NCBI RefSeq assembly: GCF_037080055.1
Contig: NZ_JBAOJI010000001.1
Coordinates: forward strand, 992,001 to 1,056,000
Direction: 5' to 3'
DNA from: Halovenus sp037080055
Lineage (GTDB): Archaea > Halobacteriota > Halobacteria > Halobacteriales > Haloarculaceae
Length of the DNA: 64,000 nt
Shown piece after piece: positions 24,213 through 32,157 of this stretch. The position numbers were made by a program, and so were the translations under genes. The notes beneath the pieces are model-generated. The model worked only from the letters and a program-made list of their open reading frames with translations. It made no database searches and was not told the DNA's origin. Position 1 is the first letter of the stretch, and each line of letters opens with the position of its first letter.

Positions 24213-26923
24213 GTGATCTTCCCCAGCGGTTCGCCGATTTCCTGACGACGTACAGCAAGACAGTCATCGTTGTGATGCTGCTTCTCACCGCCGGTATCGG
24301 GGCCGGTGCAGGGATGGTCGAACAGGACTCTGATACGGGACAGTTCGAGTCCGAATCGGACGCAACGGAAGCAAACGAGTACATTCAGAATAACTTCGTC
24401 GTCGAGGACAGAGAGAATCAGACGACAGTTCAGTTGATCCAACGTGGAGAGAACGTCCTCACGGAAGAGGCGTTGATCGAATCGCTCGAACTCCAACAGG
24501 AGTTCCGTGACAGCGAGACGATCAACGGGACGCTGGCCGACGAAAACGCCATATTCGGCGTCGAGAACCTGGTTGCGCAGGCACAACTCCAGCGGGAGGC
24601 ACGAGCGCGCCAGCGGGCGGCTGCCGACCAGCCTGACGGCGGTTCCGCACAGCAAGACCGCGAACAGAACCAGTCGGCACCACAGCCGCCGACGCTCGAC
24701 GAACAGATCGCGGCCATCGAACGGATCGAGGACAGCGAGTGGACACTCGAAGCGCTTCTGACCGAGGATCCGGGCCTTCTCCGGGATAACGGCAACTCCC
24801 AAGGGCTAGCGTTGATGCCCAGAGATTACGAGCCAGGGACGGCGACGGCATCGGCGCGGCTCACCTTTATCACGCAACGGACGGACGGCGGATCGCTCGA
24901 ATCCCCGGACGGACTCGGCGAGAGAATCACCAACTCGCAGCTGGAAATGCGCGATATCACGCAGGAACAGGACTTCGAGTACACCGTGTTTGGAGCCGGG
25001 ATCATCACAGAAGAAATCGATCAGTCTCTCGGTGACAGCGGAGCCATCGTCGGCCCGCTCGCGTTGCTGTTCGTCGTGCTGGCGCTGACGGTCGCGTACC
25101 GTGATCTGTTGGATATCATCCTCGGCGTGGTCGGAATCTTCGCGGTGCTGATCTGGACGTTCGGCTTCATGGGCTGGACCGGCGTCGCGTTCAATCAACT
25201 CCTGCTCTCGGTGCCGGTGTTACTGATCGGGCTCTCGATCGACTACGCGATCCACGTGTTCATGCGCCACCGGGAGCAACGGGCCGAAGGAGGGGAAGAC
25301 GAAGACCTCCGCCGTTCGATGGGGCTCGCACTCGGCGGCGTCGGCGTCGCGCTCATCTGGGTGACGGCGACCGCGGCGATCGGTTTCCTCGCCAACCTGA
25401 CCAGCCCGATCGGACCACTCCGGGACTTCGGCGTCGTCAGCGCCTTCGGCGTGACCGCGGCGTTGCTCATCTTCGGGGCACTCATTCCGGCACTCAAAAT
25501 CGAGATCGACGGCTTCCTCGAAGCGCACGGACTGGACCGACAGAAACGGGCCTTCGGGACCGGAGACTCGCGGTTCTCGCGGGTCCTCGCAAGCGGTGCG
25601 ATGGCGGCGCGACGGTTCCCGGTCGCAGTGGTTGCCGTGACCCTGCTTCTGACTCTTGGCGGGGCCGTCGGCGCGACACAGGTCGATACGAGCTTCCAGC
25701 AGGAAGACTTCCTCGCGGACAGTCCGCCGGAGTGGACCCAGGATCTCCCTGAACCGTTCAAACCCGGGGAGTACCAGGCCAAAGAGGACATCGAGTATCT
25801 CTCCGCGAACTTCCAGCAGGAGGGGAGCGAAGGGGAGATCCTGATACGCGGCAACGTGACCGACGAACGGACCTTACAGTGGGTCGACGATGCGAACGCA
25901 GATCTGAGCGAGCGCGAGACGATCTTCAAGCTGGCAAACGGCGAACCCGACATTCGCTCGCCGCTGTCGGTCATGCAGCGGACGGCGGCGGAAAACCCCC
26001 AGAGTGAGTTCGCGGCCAACTTCGCCGCCGCAGCGGGCGCTGAGAACCCCTCGCCGAGAGAGATGGCAACGTTAGTTCCCGAGGAGAACGTCTCTGCGCT
26101 GTACGACCAGGTGCTCGAACTGAATCCGAGAGCGTCGCAGGTCATCTACCAATCCAGCAACGGTGAGTACGAAGCACTGCGGATGACCGTCGCCGTCGAG
26201 GGAGACGCCTCGGGATCGGCTGTGGCGAGCGATCTACAGGGCGCAGCCGACGAAATCGAGAGCAACAGCGAGAACGAACTCACCGCGATCGCAACGGGCG
26301 ATCAGGTGATCTTCAACGAAGTCGAGCAGGATCTACTCTCGACGGTTATTCAGGGGCTGATCATCACCCTCGTCGCGGTGTTCGTCTTCCTCGCCATCGC
26401 CTACCGGCTGACGGGGAATCCGGCGTCGCTCGGCGTCGTGACGCTGCTCCCCGTGGTCTTCTCGGTGAGTTGGATCCTCGGCTCGATGTGGCTGCTCGGC
26501 ATCTCGTTCAACACGCTAACGGGGACGATCACCTCGCTAACGATCGGTCTCGGAATCGCGTACAGCATTCACATCAGCTCCCGATACGAACTCGAACTCA
26601 GACGGCAGGGTAACGTCTGGGATGCCATGGAAACGACAGTCACCGGCACTGGCGGTGCGTTGCTCGGGAGTGCAGCGACGACTGTCGGTGGCTTCGGGAC
26701 GCTCGTGTTTGCCATCCTGCCGGTGTTGCGACAGTTCGGCATCATCACCGGACTGACGATCATCTACGCCTTCCTCGCGAGCGTACTGATCTTGCCCTCG
26801 CTTCTGGTCCTCTGGACGCGCTATCTCGGCCCATCGGGATATTTCCCGGACGAGGGGGCCGAAAGCAGTGACGGACCGCCAGCGGCCGAAGAGACGACGG
26901 CCGCTGACAGCGGCACCGACTAG
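24209..26923 (+). CDS. RND/MMPL-family transporter
   Basis: A 904-aa membrane protein with the duplicated RND architecture: one helix (15-34), a large extracellular loop, then five or six clustered helices (about 275-430), a second single helix near 470-490, a second loop and a second helix cluster (about 705-885). The family GLSIDYAIHVFMRHRE and GLGIAYSIHISSRYE motifs mark the sterol-sensing-like regions at the start of TM4 and TM10. Archaeal members are annotated as exporters, hopanoid- or lipid-linked in bacteria; cargo is unknown. Translation starts at GTG with a clear GGAGGG, unusual beside its mostly leaderless neighbours. Confidence 0.88.
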   Translation: MSDLPQRFADFLTTYSKTVIVVMLLLTAGIGAGAGMVEQDSDTGQFESESDATEANEYIQNNFVVEDRENQTTVQLIQRGENVLTEEALIESLELQQEFRDSETINGTLADENAIFGVENLVAQAQLQREARARQRAAADQPDGGSAQQDREQNQSAPQPPTLDEQIAAIERIEDSEWTLEALLTEDPGLLRDNGNSQGLALMPRDYEPGTATASARLTFITQRTDGGSLESPDGLGERITNSQLEMRDITQEQDFEYTVFGAGIITEEIDQSLGDSGAIVGPLALLFVVLALTVAYRDLLDIILGVVGIFAVLIWTFGFMGWTGVAFNQLLLSVPVLLIGLSIDYAIHVFMRHREQRAEGGEDEDLRRSMGLALGGVGVALIWVTATAAIGFLANLTSPIGPLRDFGVVSAFGVTAALLIFGALIPALKIEIDGFLEAHGLDRQKRAFGTGDSRFSRVLASGAMAARRFPVAVVAVTLLLTLGGAVGATQVDTSFQQEDFLADSPPEWTQDLPEPFKPGEYQAKEDIEYLSANFQQEGSEGEILIRGNVTDERTLQWVDDANADLSERETIFKLANGEPDIRSPLSVMQRTAAENPQSEFAANFAAAAGAENPSPREMATLVPEENVSALYDQVLELNPRASQVIYQSSNGEYEALRMTVAVEGDASGSAVASDLQGAADEIESNSENELTAIATGDQVIFNEVEQDLLSTVIQGLIITLVAVFVFLAIAYRLTGNPASLGVVTLLPVVFSVSWILGSMWLLGISFNTLTGTITSLTIGLGIAYSIHISSRYELELRRQGNVWDAMETTVTGTGGALLGSAATTVGGFGTLVFAILPVLRQFGIITGLTIIYAFLASVLILPSLLVLWTRYLGPSGYFPDEGAESSDGPPAAEETTAADSGTD

Positions 26924-26944
26924 CCCACCGCAGAAGCAGTTCGT

Positions 26945-27865
26945 TTATTCGGCGAATTCGGCCAGCGGTTCCTCGTTATCTAGAATCTCCGCGCTTCGCT
27001 CCCAGAGCCTGCGCTGGGACTCGCGGTCGCGGGCGGCCGGCGACGCTTTGATCTCTCGACGCCGAGCGAAGTACGCGCCGGTCGTGTCGGCAACCTCCGG
27101 TGATACGGTGAGATAGACGAGTGTCGACGCGCCCTCCTCGACGGACTCGGTAAACGGCGACTGGTCGAACAGTTGCCACAGTTCCGTGCTGAAACCGGGG
27201 AAGGCACGGCCGAACTCGCTGCCGGGAATCACGCCCGGATGGAAGGAGGTCGAGGTCACGTCCCGATCCGCAGCGGCCAGCCGTCGGCCGAGTTCGTTCG
27301 CGAACTGGATGTTCGCGAGCTTCGAGCGACAGTAGGCGGCGACCGTCGACAGCCCCGTCAGATCCAGCAGTTCGTCGAGATTCAGCGTCGTCCCGCGGTG
27401 AGCGATGGAGGAGGTGGTGACGACCCGGCTGCCCGAATCGAAGCTGTCGAGCAATTCTACCGTGAGCTGATACGGCGCGAGATGGTTGATATGGAAGGCA
27501 GGATCGACGCCCAGCGCCGTCGGTTCGGTCGTCTCGAAGAGCCCACCGGCGTTGTTACAGAGCACATCGAGCGTCTCGACCGAGTCGTGGACGTGTTCGG
27601 CCAGCGCCGACACCTCCTCGGGATCCGCGAAGTCGGCGCGAACGAACTCGGCTGTCCCGTCGCTGTCCTCGATTTGGTCGACAACTGCTCCGCCGGCCTC
27701 GGCGTTGCGGCCGTGAACGATCACGTGGGCGCCGAGTCGGCCCAGCGAACACGCCGTGACCCGGCCGATGCCGCTGGTCGAACCGGTCACCAGTACCGTC
27801 ATCTCGGAACAGTCCTCGTCGGCCACCTTCGCTTGCTCCTCGGGTGGACGGTCGAATCCAAACAT
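26945..27865 (-). CDS. Short-chain dehydrogenase (retinol-dehydrogenase-like)
   Basis: A 306-aa SDR of the extended-tail type related to RDH11-14/WWOX-like enzymes. TGSTSGIGR (about 27-35), CNNAG (107-111), SSIAH with the catalytic serine, and YCRSK (about 179-183) are all visible. The C-terminal FARRREIKASPAARD region is also typical of haloarchaeal members. An internal start at 27802 (MTVLVTG) is possible and would remove a 21-residue acidic lead. Substrate unknown. Confidence 0.87.
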   Translation of the reverse strand: MFGFDRPPEEQAKVADEDCSEMTVLVTGSTSGIGRVTACSLGRLGAHVIVHGRNAEAGGAVVDQIEDSDGTAEFVRADFADPEEVSALAEHVHDSVETLDVLCNNAGGLFETTEPTALGVDPAFHINHLAPYQLTVELLDSFDSGSRVVTTSSIAHRGTTLNLDELLDLTGLSTVAAYCRSKLANIQFANELGRRLAAADRDVTSTSFHPGVIPGSEFGRAFPGFSTELWQLFDQSPFTESVEEGASTLVYLTVSPEVADTTGAYFARRREIKASPAARDRESQRRLWERSAEILDNEEPLAEFAE

Positions 27866-27989
27866 ATCCGTGCTTGGTGTGCGTGCACATCTACCTATCG
27901 ATAGAATGCCATGTCAGATCCGCACGACGAGACTCGGCCAGCGAGAATGAGGCGAACCTATAATCCGACCGCAGGCGAAGGGAACACTG

Positions 27990-30086
27990 ATGGGTGAGCT
28001 ATCCACGCTCTTTGCTCCACAGCGGGTTGCAGTCGTTGGCGCCTCCGACGAGCAAGGCACAGTTGGTCACGCGATAACCAGCAATCTGCTCGCGGAGTTC
28101 GAGGGAGAGACCGTCGCCGTCAATCCCAACCAAGAGACCGTGCTCGGATTGGACTGTTACGACAGCCTCACCGCCATCGAGGAGATCGATGTCGCAATCG
28201 TCGTCGTCCCCGCACACATCGCGGTCGACGTCGTCCGTGACGCCGCCGAGGCTGGAATCGAGAACGTCGTCGTCATTACCGCCGGATTCAGCGAGGCCGG
28301 CAGCGAGGGTTCGGCGCGGGAGGCGGAACTCGTCGAAGTCGCGACAGAGTACGACCTCAACGTCGTCGGCCCGAACTCGCTGGGCGTGATGTCCACCGGC
28401 GTCGGCATGAACGCGACGTTCGGTCCCCGAATGGCGACGCCGGGCAGCATCTCGTTTATGAGCCAGTCAGGAGCCTTTATCACCGCGGTGCTGGATTGGG
28501 CCGTCGATCAGGAAATCGGGTTCAGAGATATCGTCTCGCTGGGGAACAAGGCCGTCCTGGACGAGTCAGATTTCGTCCGCCAGTGGGGCAACGACCCCGA
28601 GACCGATGTCATCCTCGGCTATCTCGAAGACGTAGCCGACGGCCGGGAGTTCATCGACGCCGCTCGCGAGGTGACCCGCGAGACACCGATCGTGGCGGTG
28701 AAGTCGGGTCGAACGGAAGCCGGCGCGTCGGCCGCCGCCTCCCACACCGGTGCCATCGCCGGTAGCGAGGCGGCCTACGAGGCCGGACTCCGGCAGGCGG
28801 GGGTCCTCCGGGCCCACTCCGTCCAGGAGTTGTTCGATTTCGCGTCGATTCTCGACGGCCAGCCGCTCCCGGAAGGCGACGGCGTTGCGATTATCACCAA
28901 TGCTGGCGGTCCCGGGGTGATGACGACCGATGCCGTCGGCGACGCCGACATTCAACTCGCGGACTTCGAAGACGAAACACTCGACGATCTCTCGGAAGCG
29001 TTGCCCGACGGAGCGAACATCTTCAATCCGATCGACGTGATCGGCGACGCTGATGTTGACCGATTCGCCGACGCGATCGAAATCGCGCTCGCGGATCCGG
29101 AAGTCGGCATGGCGGTCGTGCTCGCCTGCCCGACGGCGACGCTAACCTTCGACGATCTGGCTGCGGAGACGGTCCGGTTACAAGAGGAGTACGGCACCCC
29201 AATCGCCGCGACGCTGATGGGCGGTTCGGGAACCGAGACGGCCGCCGGGCGACTTCGGGAGGCGGGCATTCCGACCTACTTCGACCCCGCGCGAGCGGTC
29301 CGGAGTCTGGACGCGCTACAGGAGTACGCCACCATTCGCACCCAAGAGCGGGTCGAGCCGACGACCTTCGATGTCGACCACCAGCGAGCGCGAGCGGTTC
29401 TCGAATCCGCGGCCGACCGCGGACGGACACAACTCGGGGTCGAATCGATGGACTTGCTCGATGCCTACGGCATCTCGACGCCACAGGGAGAAGTCGTCGA
29501 CAGCCCCGGCGACGCCGAGCGCGTTGCAAGCGAAATCGACGGCGATGTCGTTATGAAGATTGTCAGCCCCGACATCAGCCACAAATCCGATATCGGCGGC
29601 GTCGAAGTCGGCGTTTCTCAGGATGCAGTCCGGGACACCTACGAGGATATCATCGTCCGGGCGCGCAACTACCAGCCGGATGGCTCGATCGTCGGCGTCC
29701 AGATTCAGGAGATGGTCGATCTCGACGAGGGTACCGAGACGATCATCGGCGTCTCCAGAGATCCGCAGTTCGGCCCGCTGGTCATGTTCGGACTCGGGGG
29801 AATCTTCGTCGAGGTGATGGAAGACACGGCTTTCCGGGTCGCGCCGGTCGCCGAACCCGAGGCCAGCGAAATGCTCGACGAGATCAAATCAGCGCCGCTT
29901 CTGTCCGGTGCTCGGGGGCGAACGCCGGCAGACAAGGGGGCACTCGTCGAGACGATTCAGCGGGTTTCACAGCTCGTGACAGATTTCCCGGCGATTTCGG
30001 AACTGGACATCAACCCCGTCGTCGCACAGCCTGACGGAGCGATTGCGGTCGATCTGCGGCTCACACTCGATCAGGAGGAACTATGA
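27990..30086 (+). CDS. acd: Acetate-CoA ligase (ADP-forming), fused alpha-beta
   Basis: A 698-aa cytosolic enzyme converting acetyl-CoA (or another acyl-CoA) plus ADP and phosphate to the acid, CoA and ATP. Order: CoA-binding Rossmann domain (1-130), two succinyl-CoA-ligase-like flavodoxin domains (about 150-440, phosphohistidine H252 in SHTGAIAGS) and a C-terminal ATP-grasp domain (about 475-695, with MKIVSPDISHKSDIGG and LDINPVVA). It overlaps the next gene by ATGA, so both are co-translated. Haloarchaea use this enzyme for acetate formation and substrate-level ATP. Confidence 0.93.
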   Translation: MGELSTLFAPQRVAVVGASDEQGTVGHAITSNLLAEFEGETVAVNPNQETVLGLDCYDSLTAIEEIDVAIVVVPAHIAVDVVRDAAEAGIENVVVITAGFSEAGSEGSAREAELVEVATEYDLNVVGPNSLGVMSTGVGMNATFGPRMATPGSISFMSQSGAFITAVLDWAVDQEIGFRDIVSLGNKAVLDESDFVRQWGNDPETDVILGYLEDVADGREFIDAAREVTRETPIVAVKSGRTEAGASAAASHTGAIAGSEAAYEAGLRQAGVLRAHSVQELFDFASILDGQPLPEGDGVAIITNAGGPGVMTTDAVGDADIQLADFEDETLDDLSEALPDGANIFNPIDVIGDADVDRFADAIEIALADPEVGMAVVLACPTATLTFDDLAAETVRLQEEYGTPIAATLMGGSGTETAAGRLREAGIPTYFDPARAVRSLDALQEYATIRTQERVEPTTFDVDHQRARAVLESAADRGRTQLGVESMDLLDAYGISTPQGEVVDSPGDAERVASEIDGDVVMKIVSPDISHKSDIGGVEVGVSQDAVRDTYEDIIVRARNYQPDGSIVGVQIQEMVDLDEGTETIIGVSRDPQFGPLVMFGLGGIFVEVMEDTAFRVAPVAEPEASEMLDEIKSAPLLSGARGRTPADKGALVETIQRVSQLVTDFPAISELDINPVVAQPDGAIAVDLRLTLDQEEL

Positions 30087-31144
30087 AAACAGTACTCGTC
30101 ACCTCGACCACGGGAGGTACAGGAAAGACAGCGATTACGGTCGCACTCGGGCGACTGGCACAAAAGCGCGGACTGACGGTCGGCTACATGAAGCCGAAGG
30201 GAACGAATCTCGAAAGCGTCGTCGGGAAGACACGCGACGAGGATCCGATGCTCGCCCGCGAACTACTCGACCTCGATGCGGGCATGCACCAACTCGAACC
30301 CGTCGTCTACTCGCCAACCTTCGTCCAGGAAGCGATCCGAGGCCGCGCCGACCCGGAGCAGTTGCGCGCAGACATCGAGGAGAACTTCGAGACAGTCGCG
30401 GAGGGCGTCGATCTCATGTTGCTCGAAGGCTCGAAGTTCCACTGGACGGGCGGCAGTATCGAACTGACCGACGCCGATATCGCGGAGTTGCTCGACGCCG
30501 AAGTGATCCTGGTCAGTGAGTACACCGAAGCCGGCGACGTCGACGAAGTGCTCGCGGTGAAAAAGGAGTTCGGCGACAGATTCGCCGGCGTGTTGTTCAA
30601 CGACGTCTCGCCGGATCGATACGACGAACTCGTCGAGGACGCGATGGCGTTTCTGGATGGGAGAGGGATTCACAGCTACGGGGCGCTTCCGCACGACGAA
30701 CAGCTCGGCGGCGTCACTGTCGCCGATCTGCTCGACGGGATCGGCGGAGAACTGTTGACGCCAGACGTCTCGACCGACGGCCGAATCGAGCGGTTTCTCG
30801 TCGGCGCGATGAGCGGATCGAGCGCGCTGTCACGGCTGCGTCGGACCCGGAACGCGGCGCTCATCACCGGTGGTGACCGCTCGGATATCCAGACCGCAGC
30901 CCTGCAGGCCAGCGGAATCGGCTGCATGATCCTGACCGGCGGCCACCGCCCGTCGCAGGCCGTGCTCGGAAAGGCGACGAGCGAGGGCGTGCCGATCGTC
31001 CTCGTCCAGTCAGATACGCGGACGACGATCGATCGAACGGAGTCAGTACTCGGCTCCGGACGGACCCGAACGCCGGAGGCAGTCGAGCGAATGGCCGAAC
31101 TGCTCGCCGAGAGCGTCAGCGTCGATTCGATGCTGGAAGAGTGA
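30083..31144 (+). CDS. Phosphotransacetylase-family protein with P-loop and DRTGG domains
   Basis: A 353-aa protein. The N-terminal 190 residues form a BioD-like P-loop NTPase (STTGGTGKTA at 8-17, KPKGTN), matching the N-terminal regulatory part of long bacterial phosphotransacetylases. A DRTGG domain follows (about 205-320, LITGGDRSDIQTAAL and LTGGHRPSQAVL). The catalytic PTA domain is absent. Overlap with acd (ATGA) suggests it modulates or senses acyl-CoA/acetate flux; that role is inferred from context. Confidence 0.85.
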   Translation: MKTVLVTSTTGGTGKTAITVALGRLAQKRGLTVGYMKPKGTNLESVVGKTRDEDPMLARELLDLDAGMHQLEPVVYSPTFVQEAIRGRADPEQLRADIEENFETVAEGVDLMLLEGSKFHWTGGSIELTDADIAELLDAEVILVSEYTEAGDVDEVLAVKKEFGDRFAGVLFNDVSPDRYDELVEDAMAFLDGRGIHSYGALPHDEQLGGVTVADLLDGIGGELLTPDVSTDGRIERFLVGAMSGSSALSRLRRTRNAALITGGDRSDIQTAALQASGIGCMILTGGHRPSQAVLGKATSEGVPIVLVQSDTRTTIDRTESVLGSGRTRTPEAVERMAELLAESVSVDSMLEE

Positions 31145-31149
31145 GCGGC

Positions 31150-31353
31150 TCACTCCGCGACCTGCGGTTGTTCGTCCCACGTCCACCGGTAGGCGACGTA
31201 GCCCACCCAGCAGACCTGTATGAAAAAGATCGTCGCCCACGCTGCGACACGGGCGAGTTCGGTTGGATAGACGACGTACGCGAAAAAGATGAGGGCGAGC
31301 GAGACCAGAACGACTGCGAAGTCGTACCGATATCGTGAGAGGAGCCCGGACAT
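31150..31353 (-). CDS. Two-helix small membrane protein, paralogue A
   Basis: A 67-aa protein with two hydrophobic helices (about 10-28 and 34-55) separated by the conserved-looking YPTELARVAAW, ending in a polar tail. It pairs with the 66-aa protein at 31396, which has the same plan (AYVIYP at the first helix end, W-rich second helix). The acd operon converges on it with a 5-bp gap. Function is unknown; the paired paralogues may form a hetero-oligomer. Confidence 0.7.
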   Translation of the reverse strand: MSGLLSRYRYDFAVVLVSLALIFFAYVVYPTELARVAAWATIFFIQVCWVGYVAYRWTWDEQPQVAE

Positions 31354-31395
31354 ACCCGGAGTACGGACCCGGTCGGTATATGGGTAGCGACTGCG

Positions 31396-31596
31396 TCAGG
31401 AGGGGTCACCTTCGACGCCGTACATCCACTTGGTGCCGTAGTAGACGAACCACGCCATCCAGATGGTGAAAATGACGAGCCACGCACTATACTGGACGAT
31501 CGTATTCGGGTAGATCACGTAGGCGAACACGAGAAGGGCAACGGCAGAGAGCCCTGCCGCGTAGTCGAGAAGACTGGGTGTCGGTGGCTCTACCAT
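31396..31596 (-). CDS. Two-helix small membrane protein, paralogue B
   Basis: A 66-aa protein with two hydrophobic helices (about 11-28 and 34-56). FAYVIYPNTIVQYSAW aligns with FAYVVYPTELARVAAW of the neighbour at 31150, and both have aromatic-rich second helices, so they arose by duplication. Short acidic tail (GVEGDPS). The gap of 42 bp to its paralogue allows co-transcription. Function unknown. Confidence 0.7.
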   Translation of the reverse strand: MVEPPTPSLLDYAAGLSAVALLVFAYVIYPNTIVQYSAWLVIFTIWMAWFVYYGTKWMYGVEGDPS

Positions 31597-31646
31597 TACC
31601 CTGTATTGGCGGTCCGAATAAATGAGCAGTTCGGTTCCCCGCGGTC

Positions 31647-31726
31647 ATACTGGTGGCTGTAAATTCGTAGAGATATTCGACTCCACGTGGCGTCGAAATT
31701 CTTCAGTTTCGTACAGCCACCAGTAT
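31647..31726. repeat. 80-bp MITE-like inverted-repeat element
   Basis: Perfect 15-bp terminal inverted repeats ATACTGGTGGCTGTA (31647-31661) and TACAGCCACCAGTAT (31712-31726) flank a core with a second nested repeat TTCGAC...GTCGAA. There is no coding capacity. The right end reaches the TGA of yjbQ. The organisation suits a miniature non-autonomous transposon using IS ends; a stem-loop terminator is the alternative. Confidence 0.65.
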
Positions 31727-32106
31727 CAGCCCACGACCCTGACGGTCCGACGCCGCGGGCCGTCACACTCCACGAACAACACCGACTGCCACCGCCCGAG
31801 TTGGGGCGACCCGTCGACGACCGGAATCGTCACGTCGGGGCCGACGAGCAACGAGCGGATGTGTGAGTCGGCGTTATCATCGATCTGATCGTGTTTCCAG
31901 CCGGAATCGTCGACGAGATCCGACAGCGCCGATTCGAAGTCTTCGAGCAACCGCGATTCGGCCTCGTTGACGGTCACGCCGGCCGTCGTGTGCTCGACGA
32001 ATACCGTCACCGTCCCGTCGGCGTCGTCCGGAATCGCCTCGCTGACGCGCTCTGTGATGTCGATCACGGAGAGTCGCTCCGCTGTGCTGACCTCGAACGA
32101 TTCCAT
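31726..32106 (-). CDS. yjbQ: YjbQ/UPF0047 family protein (secondary thiamine-phosphate synthase activity)
   Basis: A 126-aa protein of the UPF0047 family. HTTAGVTVNEAE (about 39-50) and the histidines in WKHDQ and SHIRSLLVGP belong to the conserved metal-like site, and GRWQSVLFVECDGPRRR is the family C-terminal strand. In E. coli overproduced YjbQ has weak thiamine-phosphate synthase activity; the true role is unclear. The gene's stop coincides with the end of the inverted-repeat element. Confidence 0.9.
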   Translation of the reverse strand: MESFEVSTAERLSVIDITERVSEAIPDDADGTVTVFVEHTTAGVTVNEAESRLLEDFESALSDLVDDSGWKHDQIDDNADSHIRSLLVGPDVTIPVVDGSPQLGRWQSVLFVECDGPRRRTVRVVG

Positions 32107-32157
32107 ACTGGGTGCAACGAAGACGACAAAAAAGACAGTTCGGGTCGGGCTAGCCAG

